A stretch of DNA of 62,110 bases from Chromobacterium aquaticum (GCF_021129195.1 NZ_JAJOHW010000005.1:1-62110); one strand, 5' to 3'; positions 8,203 through 19,900 are shown, counted from the stretch's first letter. Numbers and translations are program-made. Notes: generated by a model from the sequence alone, not told the origin.

Positions 8203-9045
8203 TCATAGCTGCTTGGAACCGATCAGGCGGCTGAACAGCGAGGCCGGCATTTTGCGATGCATGCCGGCGGCGATCAGCGCGTCGCAGAGCTCGGCACGGC
8301 GTTGCGACGGCAGCCCCAGCTTTTCACAGATATAGTTCTTGCTCTTGATGATGGAGTCCGCCACCCGGGTTTTGGGCTTGGGCCGGTATTTATTCATGAA
8401 ATCGGCGATTTGCTTGAAATCCCAATTCAATAGCAGCAGGAAACTCACTTCCTGTTCGTATTCGGTCAGTTCCACGTCTTGCAGTTTGAATTTGCCTTGC
8501 ACCTGTTCAATGCTGCAGCCGGAGCCGAACTCCAGAATGTAATTGGGCATCAGGCTGATGAAGTTGGCGACTTCGATTTCATGGGCGTAATAGACGGTGC
8601 CGAGGATGGCGCGCGTAGGCTCGTGCCGGAGCAGATGCTTGGAAAACACCCGTGCCTTGAGACCGTCGCCGTATTCATGCACGTTGAGGATGGATGCTTT
8701 GGCGTTGGGGTCGCCGCCGCGCATCAGCGCCAGGTCTTCCTGCACATAGCAATCGGCGAACTGGGCGGTGCCTTCGCAGGGCATTTCCTTGTCCAGGCGG
8801 TCGATGACATCGGCGCCGCGCGCGAGCGCCACGATCCTGGCGTAGGCGTCGCTGGCCACCAGATGGCGCGAGTTGACGTCCTTGGCGCCGACTATCATGT
8901 CGGTTTGACCGGAGAGCTGGAAGATGGACTCGCGGAACTTCGACACAAATTCGCTTTGCTCCTCGGAGAAATGTTCAGGGGATACGAGTTGGTAGTCCAT
9001 AGGTGCCGCCAGAGGGTAGTGGTTTGTCATGTCGGTGCTGGGCAC
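8203..9045 (-). CDS. PAS-like sensor with C-terminal LuxR-type helix-turn-helix
   Basis: A protein of up to 280 residues. Residues about 45-165 look like a PAS sensor (GAKDVNSRHLVASDAYARIVAL then a long loop and LNVHEYGDGLKARVFSKHLL). The C-terminal third reads TEYEQEVSFLLLLNWDFKQIADFMNKYRPKP followed by VADSIIKSKNYICEKLGLPSQRRAELCDALIAAGMH, which is the pattern of a LuxR/GerE-like DNA-binding domain. It is likely a transcription regulator sensing a small molecule or redox state. Starts possible are GTG 9045, ATG 9030 or ATG 8997; none has a strong ribosome site. It is divergent from the cupin gene, a possible target. Confidence 0.65.
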   Translation of the reverse strand: MPSTDMTNHYPLAAPMDYQLVSPEHFSEEQSEFVSKFRESIFQLSGQTDMIVGAKDVNSRHLVASDAYARIVALARGADVIDRLDKEMPCEGTAQFADCYVQEDLALMRGGDPNAKASILNVHEYGDGLKARVFSKHLLRHEPTRAILGTVYYAHEIEVANFISLMPNYILEFGSGCSIEQVQGKFKLQDVELTEYEQEVSFLLLLNWDFKQIADFMNKYRPKPKTRVADSIIKSKNYICEKLGLPSQRRAELCDALIAAGMHRKMPASLFSRLIGSKQL

Positions 9046-9150
9046 TTATAGGTTTTTTGTTCCGATAATGTCAATGCGAAGGGCTGTTTGGAATTGATTA
9101 ACTGTACTAAAGGATGGAGCCGGCAAAATGGGCGAGGGATTGGCGACTTA

Positions 9151-9180
9151 GCGAATAGGCTATAGGCTTCGCATCTTTTT
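9151..9180 (+). terminator. Terminator-like hairpin in a divergent promoter region
   Basis: GCGAA (9151-9155) pairs with TTCGC (9168-9172), followed by ATCTTTTTG on the plus strand. The stem is short, so strength is uncertain. Its place between two divergent genes is unusual: it would end a short plus-strand transcript rather than a gene. Confidence 0.3.
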
Positions 9181-9236
9181 GTTTATTTGGCGCGCGAATT
9201 TTTTCGCTCGATAGTACTGTTTAATTTAGGAATGTA

Positions 9237-9608
9237 ATGAACGTAATTGATTGGAAATCGGAGCTGGACCAAGGCATATACGACGGCAGTGTCGGCATCA
9301 AGATTGTTAAATTGGCCGGCGACGCCGGTTTTAGCACTTATTTGACCGAAATCGCGCCCGGCGTGGCGATCAACGGCCATTACCATTGTCATGGCGACGA
9401 GCACTACCACATCGTCAGCGGCAGCGGTGAGATGAGACTGGTGGATGTGGCCACCGGCGCGGCGCGCGAGCACGCGGTGGCGGAGCAGTGTTCCTTCGTG
9501 GTGCCGGCCAACACCCAGCACCAGCTCAGCAATACCGGCGCCGCGCCGCTGGTGTTGATGTTCAGCTGTCCGGCCAGCCATCTGGCGGACGACCGCCATT
9601 TTCTGTAG
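9237..9608 (+). CDS. Cupin-domain protein
   Basis: A 123-residue single-cupin protein. The metal-binding first motif is visible as INGHYHCHGDEHYHIVSGSGEM (His/His/Glu/His pattern, residues about 47-65), and the second as QCSFVVPANTQHQLSN. Such small cupins act as metal-dependent enzymes or sensors; the substrate cannot be told. ATG at 9237 with TAGGA upstream. Its 3' end overlaps the convergent amidohydrolase gene by about 47 bp. Confidence 0.85.
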   Translation: MNVIDWKSELDQGIYDGSVGIKIVKLAGDAGFSTYLTEIAPGVAINGHYHCHGDEHYHIVSGSGEMRLVDVATGAAREHAVAEQCSFVVPANTQHQLSNTGAAPLVLMFSCPASHLADDRHFL

Positions 9609-10416
9609 CGGCCGGCGCGTCGAAACGGAACAGTTCGGCCGGGGTGTCGTGGGTGATTTGCCGGCGGCGCCCGGCGTCCGGCAGCCACTGCTCCAATAGT
9701 TCCAGCGTGCGAGCGTAGCGGATGGAGCCGAATTGGGTGTGCGGCCAATCGCTGCCCCACAGCATGCGCTCCGGGCCCAGCGCGCCGTCGAGCAGCGGCA
9801 GCGCGGCGCGGGCGATGTCCTCGCCACGGCCGGCCAGGCCGTTGCGGTAGGCGGCGGAGATCTTGACCCAGATGCGGCCGCTGGCGGCGCCGGCGTCCAG
9901 CAAGTAGCGGAAGCCGGGGTCGTCGACGCCCAGCGCCGGGTGGGGGCGGCCGAAGTGGTCGATGACCACCTTGACTCCGGCGTCCAGCAGCGGCGGCAGC
10001 AGCAAGGGCCAATCCTGCGCCGGACGGTGCACTTCCACCTGCCAGCCCAGCCTGGCGGCGCGCGCCAGGCAGCGGCGCCACGCGCGCGACCTCAGGTCCG
10101 GCAACGGTCGGCCGAACAGATTCAGCCGCAGGCCGACCACGCCGGCGGCGTCCATGTCGCGCATCGTCGCCAGCGGGCAGTCCGGCTCGATCACCGCGAT
10201 GCCGCGCAAGCGGCCGGCGCCGCGGCGCAGGCCTTGCAGCAGATAGCCGTTGTCACAGCCCAGGAAGCTGGGCTGCACCAGCACGCCGCCACGAATGCCG
10301 AATTGGTCCAGTTGCGACAGATAGGCCGGCAGCGTGGCGTCGCGGTAGGGCTTGTAGCGCAGCGGGGCGGTGCCGACCAGCCGGCGCAGGAAGATGTGGG
10401 CGTGCCCGTCTATCAT
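9562..10416 (-). CDS. Amidohydrolase family 2 protein (metal-dependent hydrolase)
   Basis: A 284-residue TIM-barrel hydrolase of the PF04909 type. It begins MIDGHAHIF (metal-binding HxH), has GVVGLRLNLFG, the barrel histidine in QVEVHRPAQDW, DHFGRPHP and the late aspartate in LWGSDWPHTQFG. Relatives hydrolyse lactones such as 2-pyrone-4,6-dicarboxylate or sugar lactones. It is the last gene of the apparent GntR-MFS-small protein-hydrolase cluster, which suggests a role in using an imported organic acid; the substrate is unknown. Confidence 0.85.
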   Translation of the reverse strand: MIDGHAHIFLRRLVGTAPLRYKPYRDATLPAYLSQLDQFGIRGGVLVQPSFLGCDNGYLLQGLRRGAGRLRGIAVIEPDCPLATMRDMDAAGVVGLRLNLFGRPLPDLRSRAWRRCLARAARLGWQVEVHRPAQDWPLLLPPLLDAGVKVVIDHFGRPHPALGVDDPGFRYLLDAGAASGRIWVKISAAYRNGLAGRGEDIARAALPLLDGALGPERMLWGSDWPHTQFGSIRYARTLELLEQWLPDAGRRRQITHDTPAELFRFDAPAATENGGRPPDGWPDS

Positions 10417-10426
10417 CGGCCTGGCA

Positions 10427-10681
10427 TCAGCCGCAGGCCTGACAGGCGGTCGCGCCGCGATCCAGCGCCGCGTCGATGTCGGCGGCGTCCAGCACCTGGT
10501 GCTTGATGCTGTGGGTGAGCAGGGCCAGCAGATAGTCGCGCCGGAAAATCGGCGAGCCTTCCCATTCGCTGCCCTGCGTGCCCAGGATGATGGGCGAGGT
10601 GATGATGACCCGTTCGCCTTCTATGGTGTCCAGCGCGAACTCTTCGTCGCTGATGCGGTTGGCGATGTCGTTTAGTGGCAT
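10427..10681 (-). CDS. Small protein of unknown function, paralogue of the one at 7440
   Basis: An 84-residue protein, MPLNDIANRISDEEF, then FALDTIEGERVIIT and QGSEWEGSPIFRRDYLLALLTHSIKHQVL, matching the 7440 protein over about 45 residues. It ends in TACQACG, two cysteines absent from the paralogue. It sits 10 bp before the amidohydrolase and about 40 bp after the MFS gene on the same strand, so it should be co-expressed with them. Function unknown. Confidence 0.72.
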   Translation of the reverse strand: MPLNDIANRISDEEFALDTIEGERVIITSPIILGTQGSEWEGSPIFRRDYLLALLTHSIKHQVLDAADIDAALDRGATACQACG

Positions 10682-10721
10682 AGATGTCTCACAATGACGG
10701 TGAAAGTGCGCGACGCTCGGC

Positions 10722-11990
10722 TCAGGCCGACGCTTGGGCGTCGCGGGCGCGCGGCTCGCGCGAATCGACGGGCTCGTCTTGCAGCGGCTTGCCCTTGGTT
10801 TCCGGCAGGCAGAACACCGCCAGCGCCACGATGGAGTAGGCCAGCGCCGCGCTGACGCCGATGGAGGCGCCCAGTGTCCAGCCGTCGCTCAGATAGCCGA
10901 CCAGCAGCGGGAAGCCGGCGGACAGGATGCGGCCGAAGTTGTAGCAGAAGCCCACACCCGCGCCGCGCATGCCGCTGGGGTAGAGTTCATTGAACAGCGC
11001 GCCCAGGCTGGACGGAATGCCGGCGGAGAAAAAGCCCAGCGGGAAGCCCAGGACCAGCATCAGTTGATTGCTCAGCGGTGCGAACACATAGATCAGCACC
11101 GTGGCCACGCAGCAGATCGAGAACAACAGCAGGTTGAGGCGGCGGCCGATGCGGTCGAGCAGATAGGCGCTGGCCATGCAGCCGCACCAGAAGGCGACGA
11201 TGATCACCGCCAGGTAGCCGCTGGTGCCGAGGATGGACAGGTGGCGCTCGGTCTTGAGGAACATCGGCAGCCAGGTCATCAGCGCGGCGTAGCCGCCGTG
11301 CGCGCCGACGCCGATCAGGGAGCCGATCAAGGTCATGCGCAGCACGCTGGGCTTGAAGATGTCCAGCAGCGGCACCGCGGGCGCCGCCTGGCGCTCGCGG
11401 CGCGGCGGCTCGGGGATGTGGCGGCGGATATAGATGATGAAGAAGGCCGGCAGGATGCCGATGGCGAACATCACGCGCCAGGCGATTTCCGCCGGAAACA
11501 GCAGGAAGATCGCCGAATACAGCAGCACCGACGCGCCCCAGCCCACCGCCCAGGCGCTTTGCACCGAGGCCATCGCCTTGCCGCGGTGTTCCGGCCGGAT
11601 GATTTCCGCCATCAGCACCGCGCCGGCCGCCCATTCGCCGCCGAAGCCGAAGCCCTGCAAGGCCTTGAGCACCAGCAATTGCTCATAGCTCTGGGCGAAA
11701 CCGGACAGCAGGGTGAACAGCGAGAACCAGATGATGGTGATCTGCAGCGCCAGCACCCGGCCGATGCGGTCCGACACCGCGCCCATGATCCAGCCGCCCA
11801 GCGCCGAGGCAACCAGGGTGACGCTGCCTATCAGGCCGGCCTCGGCCTTGCTCAGGCTGAAGGCGGCGATCAGCGCAGGGATCGCCAGGCTGAACATCTG
11901 CACGTCCAGCGCGTCCAGCGCCCAGCCGCCGAAACAGCCCCAGAAGGTCTTGCGCTCGCCCTGCGATACCTGCTTATACCAATGCAACAT
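10722..11990 (-). CDS. MFS transporter, organic/aromatic acid type
   Basis: A 422-residue inner-membrane carrier with about 12 membrane segments. It shows the MFS loop motif MGAVSDRIGRVLAL after segment 2, GFGFGGEWAAGAVLMAEI of the sialate/aromatic acid:proton symporter group, and a second loop ASAYLLDRIGRRLN. The ATG at 11988-11990 (MLHWYKQVSQGERKTFWG) is preferred; the frame extends 19 residues further but that part is not typical. Likely substrate is an organic acid. Placed between the GntR regulator and the small protein/amidohydrolase genes. Confidence 0.88.
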   Translation of the reverse strand: MLHWYKQVSQGERKTFWGCFGGWALDALDVQMFSLAIPALIAAFSLSKAEAGLIGSVTLVASALGGWIMGAVSDRIGRVLALQITIIWFSLFTLLSGFAQSYEQLLVLKALQGFGFGGEWAAGAVLMAEIIRPEHRGKAMASVQSAWAVGWGASVLLYSAIFLLFPAEIAWRVMFAIGILPAFFIIYIRRHIPEPPRRERQAAPAVPLLDIFKPSVLRMTLIGSLIGVGAHGGYAALMTWLPMFLKTERHLSILGTSGYLAVIIVAFWCGCMASAYLLDRIGRRLNLLLFSICCVATVLIYVFAPLSNQLMLVLGFPLGFFSAGIPSSLGALFNELYPSGMRGAGVGFCYNFGRILSAGFPLLVGYLSDGWTLGASIGVSAALAYSIVALAVFCLPETKGKPLQDEPVDSREPRARDAQASA

Positions 11991-12065
11991 GGTGCTGCCC
12001 TTTATGGTTTTTGCTTGTTGTCGATGCGCGGCGCGCGCCACTGCCATGGCGCGCGCGGCGTGGAA

Positions 12066-12800
12066 TCAGCGGATGTCCGCCTGGTAACGGAATTTGTCGG
12101 CGCGGCCGCGCACGCTGCGCCATTCCAGCGGGCTGCCGTCATAGGCCTTGGCCAGGCGTTCCAGCACGATGGCCGGGGTGCCGGGCGTCAGTTGCAGCAG
12201 TTCGGCGTACGGCGCGGCGATGGCTTCGGCGGTCAACGATTCACGCGCCGAGGCCACTACTTGGTGACAGCAATCCTCGTACAAGGGATAGAGCAGGTCG
12301 CCGAAGCTGGGCAGCGGAATGGCCAGCAGCGCCTGGAAGCGCGTCGCCGGCAGCCAGATCGATTCCGCCAGCAGCGGTTCGCGGTCCAGGTAGCGCAGCC
12401 GGGTCAGGTGGATGGCCTGGCCGCCGGACGGCAACTGCAGGCTGTCGGCGATGGCCGGCGGCGGCGTCAGCTGTTCGCGGTGCAGAATCCTGGCTTCGGG
12501 GATGCGGTATTTGCCATCGGCGTCGTGGAAGCGGAAAAAGCGCAGCAGCGAGGACTGGAAATTGGCCGGCTTGATGAAGGTGCCCTTGCCCTGGCGGCGT
12601 TCCACCATCTCGTCGGCCACCAATTGGTCCACCGCCTTGCGGATGGTGCCGATGGAGGTGTGGAAGCGCCCGACCAGCTCGGCCTCGGTGGGAATCGCCT
12701 CGCCGGGTTTCCAGACTCGGTTGGCGATGTCGCGCGCCAGCGCGTCGCGGACTTGCTGGTACAGGGGCAGACGCAGATCCGCCTGACGCATGTCAGTCAT
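12066..12800 (-). CDS. GntR family regulator, HutC/FarR (UTRA) subfamily
   Basis: A 244-residue repressor-type protein. Residues 10-80 form the winged helix (LPLYQQVRDALARDIANRVW, then EAELVGRFHTSIGTIRKAVDQLVADEMVERRQGKGTFI), and the rest is a UTRA effector domain ending LEWRSVRGRADKFRYQADI. It lies upstream of the MFS-small protein-hydrolase genes on the same strand and probably controls them and itself. Start ATG 12798-12800; upstream residues in the longer frame are not family-like. Palindromes overlap the start codon. Confidence 0.9.
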   Translation of the reverse strand: MTDMRQADLRLPLYQQVRDALARDIANRVWKPGEAIPTEAELVGRFHTSIGTIRKAVDQLVADEMVERRQGKGTFIKPANFQSSLLRFFRFHDADGKYRIPEARILHREQLTPPPAIADSLQLPSGGQAIHLTRLRYLDREPLLAESIWLPATRFQALLAIPLPSFGDLLYPLYEDCCHQVVASARESLTAEAIAAPYAELLQLTPGTPAIVLERLAKAYDGSPLEWRSVRGRADKFRYQADIR

Positions 12801-12815
12801 ATGGTCATATATATG
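12799..12815. promoter_or_regulatory. Candidate GntR operator overlapping its own start
   Basis: Two overlapping inverted repeats, ATATGGTCATAT (12799-12810) and CATATATATG (12806-12815), lie on the GntR start codon and just upstream. UTRA regulators often bind AT-rich palindromes of this size. Autoregulation is inferred from position only. Confidence 0.4.
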
Positions 12816-12863
12816 AATTAAAGCAATGGGCGCAACGATGACAAATAAGTGTGCAATGAACAA

Positions 12864-13130
12864 GAGCTAAAACGTTTTATCAGGGTAAATCTGTCCTAAA
12901 GGACTGTGTTTTTGGCATGGAAGCAACGCCTTGGCTTGCGAGGCCGTCGGGAGGGCATGGAGATGGAGAGGCGGAGGAAGCGCCGTACCTGGAAAGGCGG
13001 CTGGTAGAGGACGTGGCTCTGGAGATCGGCCTGAACGCGTGGCGCGGCGCGTTCCCGGCCGTGGGCCAGCCATGTCTTTACGGCATGGCTGGCCGGGGAA
13101 GCAGGATCGCGAGCGGGTGGCAGGCTTTTA
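12864..13130. other. Intergenic stretch with a hairpin, no gene seen
   Basis: Between the GntR gene and the MITE copy. A hairpin with arms CCAGCCATG and CATGGCTGG near 13066-13092 could end transcription. Frames on either strand here are open by virtue of high GC but show no family features. Confidence 0.4.
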
Positions 13131-13270
13131 GAAGCTGTTCAAAATCTCGCGAGCACGAGCGAGACAGGGCGAAAACCGCTTCGAAATGCTCATGTACCAC
13201 CTGTACATTCCGCTTTCTCAACGGTTTTCAACGCCGTATCGCCGAAGCACAGCAGACTATGAACAGATTC
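13131..13270. mobile_element. 140 bp stop-codon MITE, copy A (core inverted relative to arms)
   Basis: The ends GAAGCTGTTCAAAATCT and the complement of the right end, GAATCTGTTCATAGTCT, are inverted repeats. Direct repeats TTA at 13128-13130 and TTA at 13271-13273 flank it, and the right one is the fadH stop codon (TAA on the minus strand). The core CGCTTCGAAATGCTC-ATGTAC-CACCT-GTACAT-TCCGCTTTCTC is shared with copies B and C, in the same orientation on the plus strand, but the GAGCGAGACAGGGCG arm is on the left here while it is on the right in B and C. No coding capacity. Confidence 0.8.
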
Positions 13271-16305
<3,035 letters not shown>

Positions 16306-16496
16306 TGTTTCACCAGATTATTGTGCGTGTAGCGTGTAGTGCGCGCGGACAGACCTGTCGGCGCGGGCGCAGACTAGCTCAGAAATATTCGTTTGCAAAG
16401 TATTTACAATCGGCCTGTCGCATTTTTGTCATTTTATGTAAATGCGATGTATTTTGAGCTGTAGATATTTGGTGTGAAACATTAAATGTTGCGGAA

Positions 16497-16829
16497 CTAC
16501 AACTTTTTGCTACAAAAATGCGCGTCCGGCCAGCCATAACGCCGCAAATCCACCTTGCCGGCCGCGCTCAATTCCACGCCGTCTTCTTCCAGCAGCAGAC
16601 GCTGCCAGTCGGCCTGCTCGCTGCCCGGGCGCGAGATGCGGCCGCCAGCGCCCAGCACTCGGAACCAGGGCACGCTGACGCCGTCCGGCAAATGGCTGAG
16701 CAGCCGGCCGACGTGGCGGGAATGGCGCGGATAGCCGGCCTGTTCCGCCAAGGCGCCGTAGGTGGTGACCCGGCCGGGCGGCAGCGCCAGCAATAGCGCG
16801 ATCACCTTGCGTTCGAATTCGGGCGGCAT
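16497..16829 (-). CDS. Alkyltransferase-like (ATL) protein
   Basis: A 110-residue protein with the fold of the O6-alkylguanine transferase DNA-binding domain (KVIALLLALPPGRVTTYGALAEQAG, HVGRLLSHLPDG). The active-site PCHRV is replaced by PWFRV (W55), so it cannot transfer alkyl groups; ATL proteins bind O6-alkylguanine and hand the lesion to nucleotide excision repair. The next gene upstream starts its stop six bases away, so it is probably co-transcribed with the metallo-hydrolase. Confidence 0.92.
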   Translation of the reverse strand: MPPEFERKVIALLLALPPGRVTTYGALAEQAGYPRHSRHVGRLLSHLPDGVSVPWFRVLGAGGRISRPGSEQADWQRLLLEEDGVELSAAGKVDLRRYGWPDAHFCSKKL

Positions 16830-16835
16830 CGCGGC

Positions 16836-17486
16836 TCAGCGATAGCGCGGGTTGGCGACGTAGGGATTGCTGTGTTTTTCCTCGCCTATGGTGGTCAAGG
16901 GGCCGTGGCCCGGCACCACCGTGGTGTCGTCCGGCAGCAGGAACAGCTTTTGCTGGATCGCGTCGATCAGCTGCTGGTGATTGCCCATGGGGAAATCGGT
17001 GCGGCCGATCGAGCCCTGGAACAGCACGTCGCCGGCGATCAGCAGCCGCGCGCCGGCGCTGTGGAACACCACATGGCCCGGGGTATGGCCGGGGCAGTGA
17101 ATCACGTTCAGCGTTTCCTCGCCCACGCTGACGCTGTCGCCTTCCTCCAGCCAACGATCCGGCGTCAGCGCCTCGCTGCGCGGAAAGCCGAACATATGGC
17201 CTTGTTGCGGCAGCTGGTCCAGCCAGAAGCTTTCCGCGCGCTGCGGGCCTTCAATCTTGACGCCCAGTTGCTCCGCCAGCCGCGCGGCGCCGCCGGCGTG
17301 GTCGATATGGCCGTGGGTCAGCAGCAGTTTTTCCACCGTCAGGTTCTGGCGGGACACCCAATCGGCGATGCGTTCGATGTCGCCGCCGGCGTCCACCACC
17401 GCGGCGCGGCGGGTGGCGTCGCACCACAGGATGGAACAGTTCTGGGCAAACGGCGTGACCGGGATCACGTGGAAATGCAGGGACAT
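16836..17486 (-). CDS. MBL-fold hydrolase, YcbL/glyoxalase II-like
   Basis: A 216-residue metallo-beta-lactamase-fold enzyme. Zinc ligands are in LTHGHIDHAGG (H58, H60, D62, H63), the later HCPGHTPGHVVF, LLIAGDVLFQGSIGRTDFP and PGHGPLTTIGEEK. The pattern is that of short type II glyoxalases such as YcbL, which hydrolyse S-D-lactoylglutathione, though activity on other thioesters is possible. Start ATG 17484-17486. Leads a two-gene unit with the ATL gene. Confidence 0.9.
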   Translation of the reverse strand: MSLHFHVIPVTPFAQNCSILWCDATRRAAVVDAGGDIERIADWVSRQNLTVEKLLLTHGHIDHAGGAARLAEQLGVKIEGPQRAESFWLDQLPQQGHMFGFPRSEALTPDRWLEEGDSVSVGEETLNVIHCPGHTPGHVVFHSAGARLLIAGDVLFQGSIGRTDFPMGNHQQLIDAIQQKLFLLPDDTTVVPGHGPLTTIGEEKHSNPYVANPRYR

Positions 17487-17563
17487 GGCGCGCTCGATTC
17501 AATGGGGATGGCCGGATTGTGGCATGAGTCGGCGCCGATGAGGAGAGGCCGGCCCGGAGCTTA

Positions 17564-17714
17564 GAAGCTGTTTACGATCTGCTGCGCGTCGGCGGAATAG
17601 TTAGACAAGGGCATTGAAACCCGCTTCGAAATGCTCATGTACCACGAGTACATTCCGCTTTCTCAGCGGTTTTCGCCTTGTCTCGCTCTTGCTCGCGAGA
17701 CTTTGAACAGGCTC
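17564..17714. mobile_element. 151 bp stop-codon MITE, copy B
   Basis: Ends GAAGCTGTTTACGATCT and, complemented, GAGCCTGTTCAAAGTCT. TTA direct repeats at 17561-17563 and 17715-17717; the right TTA is the chemoreceptor stop codon. The central hairpin is ATGTAC-CACGA-GTACAT. The GCTGCGCG arm is left and the TTGTCTCGCTCTTGC arm right, as in copy C. A short frame beginning MLMYHEYIPLSQRF inside it is a by-product of the repeat. Confidence 0.85.
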
Positions 17715-19697
17715 TTACAGCTTGAACTTGCCGATCAGCGTATCCAGCTCCTCGCCCAGGCGCGCCAGCAAGGTGGTGGCCTGCTGCGCCTGGCTGATGG
17801 ATTCGTCGGTTTGCAACAGCATGCCGTGGATGTTTTCGATGTGGCGGGCGATTTCCTGGCTGGCGCTGGATTGCTCCGAGGTGGAAGCGGCGATATCGCC
17901 CACCGATTCCACCACCTGCTGCGCATGGCCGCTGATCTGCTGGATGGACTGCGCGGAGTCCTCGGCCAGCTTCACGCCCTGGTCCACCTGGCGCAAAGCG
18001 CCGTCCATGCTGTCGGCCGCCTTGCTGGTGTCCTGCTGCATGGTCTGGATCACGCCGGAGATTTCCAGCGTGGCCTGGGCGGTGCGTTCGGCCAGCTTGC
18101 GCACTTCGTCCGCCACCACCGCGAAGCCGCGGCCCATCTCGCCGGCGCGCGCCGCTTCTATCGCCGCGTTCAAGGCCAAGAGATTGGTCTGGTCGGCGAT
18201 GTCGCGGATCACCGACACGATGCCGCTGATCTGGGTAGAGCGCTGCTGCATACCGCCCAGCACCTCGGCCAGTTCGCGCACCGTCTGCGAAATGCGGCCG
18301 ATCTCGCGCACGGTGGCGTCGACATTGGCCGAGGCCTCGCTGGACAGCGTGTCCGCCTCGCGCGCGCGCTGTTCCGCCACCCGCGCCGATTCCGCGATAT
18401 GACTGACGCTGACCGACAACTGTTCCACGCTGGCGGCGGTGGCGTTGGCGGCCTCGGACTGGCGCGCCGAACTGCCGCGGATCTGGTCCACGTCGCCGGA
18501 CAGCTGGCGCACCGAACCCAGCACGTCGCCGGCGTGGCGGCGCACGTCCAGCATCATCGCGCGCAGCGAGCCGGTGAAGGTGTTGAAGGCGCCGGCGGCC
18601 AGGCCGATCTCGTCGCGGCTTGAGATGGGCAGCGCGCGGGTCAGATCGCCGCTGCCCGAGGCCAGCTCGCTCATCGCCGACTGCAGGCGGCCCAGCGGAC
18701 GCAGCAGGCGGCTGAGCGTGGCGCCCAGCAGCAGCAGGATCAAGGCCAGGATGCCCAGGCTGATCAAGGCCGATTGCCAACTGGCGGCGCGCACCGGCGC
18801 GAACGCCTCGCTCAGCGGAATGGAGATGCGTACCGCCCATGGCATGCCGGCCTCGCCGACGGTGACGGGCATGATGAAGTGACGGAAGCCGTCGTCGCTG
18901 TCGTATTCCGCCGGCTGGCCGTTCTTGATCGCCGCCTTGGCCGTCGCCGGCAGAGTGGCGTCGGCCTTGCCGTTCAGCGCCGGGTCACGGCCGGCCAATT
19001 GCATGCCGCTATTGGAATACAAGCTCATGAAGCCGCGCTGGTAGGGCTGGACCTTGGCGGCCAGCTCCTGCAGATGGCCCAGCGCGATATCGCAGCCGGC
19101 CACGCCCAGCGCCTTGCCGTTGACCAGCAGCGGAAAGGAAATGGTGCCCATCAGGATCTTGATGTCGGGATCGACATAGGGTTCGGTCAGCATCGGCTTG
19201 CCGGTCTTGCGCGGCTCGGTGTAGTAGGCGCTGTCGTCGACGCCCTCGGCGCCCCACACCACGTCGACCTTGCCGCTCTTGCGATACCAATACACCCCGC
19301 TGCGGCCGGTCTTGTCGTTGTGCTCCTTGCCGGCCAGTTCCGCGTCGCGGCCATCCAGCGCATTGGGCTCCCAGATCGCCCAATAGCCGACCGCGTCCGG
19401 ATTATTGGGCAGTTGGCCCTTGACGATGTCGGACAGCAAGGCGCGGGCGTTGGGCGGCAGATTGTTCTTCACCGCCACCGCGGATTCCGCCACCACCTGG
19501 GCCGAATCGTAGGTCTTGCCCAGCAGCCGCTGCACCTGGCCGGCCTCGCTTTCCGCCAGCAACTTGGCATTGTCCAGCACCGCTTGCTCGGCGTTCTGAT
19601 AACCGGCATAGATATTGACGCCGGCCAGCACGCAAAAACCGATCAGGATCAACAGGCCGGAACCGGCCAGAATCTTGCCCTTGATGGTGGTGATCAT
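17715..19697 (-). CDS. Methyl-accepting chemotaxis protein with double-Cache sensor
   Basis: A 660-residue transmembrane chemoreceptor. Membrane segment 1 ([21 protein letters not shown]) is followed by a periplasmic dCache domain of about 270 residues ([47 protein letters not shown]), membrane segment 2 ([19 protein letters not shown]), a HAMP domain, and the signalling hairpin with the conserved tip [20 protein letters not shown]. No C-terminal CheR pentapeptide; it ends LIGKFKL. Starts at 19697 (GGGGA upstream), 19709 or 19742 are possible. Ligand unknown, dCache domains often bind amino acids. Confidence 0.93.
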   Translation of the reverse strand: MITTIKGKILAGSGLLILIGFCVLAGVNIYAGYQNAEQAVLDNAKLLAESEAGQVQRLLGKTYDSAQVVAESAVAVKNNLPPNARALLSDIVKGQLPNNPDAVGYWAIWEPNALDGRDAELAGKEHNDKTGRSGVYWYRKSGKVDVVWGAEGVDDSAYYTEPRKTGKPMLTEPYVDPDIKILMGTISFPLLVNGKALGVAGCDIALGHLQELAAKVQPYQRGFMSLYSNSGMQLAGRDPALNGKADATLPATAKAAIKNGQPAEYDSDDGFRHFIMPVTVGEAGMPWAVRISIPLSEAFAPVRAASWQSALISLGILALILLLLGATLSRLLRPLGRLQSAMSELASGSGDLTRALPISSRDEIGLAAGAFNTFTGSLRAMMLDVRRHAGDVLGSVRQLSGDVDQIRGSSARQSEAANATAASVEQLSVSVSHIAESARVAEQRAREADTLSSEASANVDATVREIGRISQTVRELAEVLGGMQQRSTQISGIVSVIRDIADQTNLLALNAAIEAARAGEMGRGFAVVADEVRKLAERTAQATLEISGVIQTMQQDTSKAADSMDGALRQVDQGVKLAEDSAQSIQQISGHAQQVVESVGDIAASTSEQSSASQEIARHIENIHGMLLQTDESISQAQQATTLLARLGEELDTLIGKFKL

Positions 19698-19900
19698 GGT
19701 TTTCCCCATCGCTTCATATATGTTCTTCCCCGGTAGCATCATTGGAAGCGGACGCCGGCTGCCTGGCCGATTATTATGGTTCTGGCCCGCCGGCGGCGCT
19801 GATCTCCGATGACATCCGCCATTTGTATTAAATAGCTTAAAAAGGGTAAAGGGAAATTTTGCAAACGATGGGAGGCGTCCTCAAGGACAAGGAGATGTCG

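Noticed and set aside
10734-12821. 695-codon plus-strand frame opposite the MFS and GntR genes
   Set aside because: Composition (Gln, His, Ala, Gly rich) is that of an antisense shadow and the minus-strand proteins are clear families.
16497-16829. Active O6-methylguanine-DNA methyltransferase
   Set aside because: The catalytic PCHRV is PWFRV, so it is an ATL protein without transfer activity.
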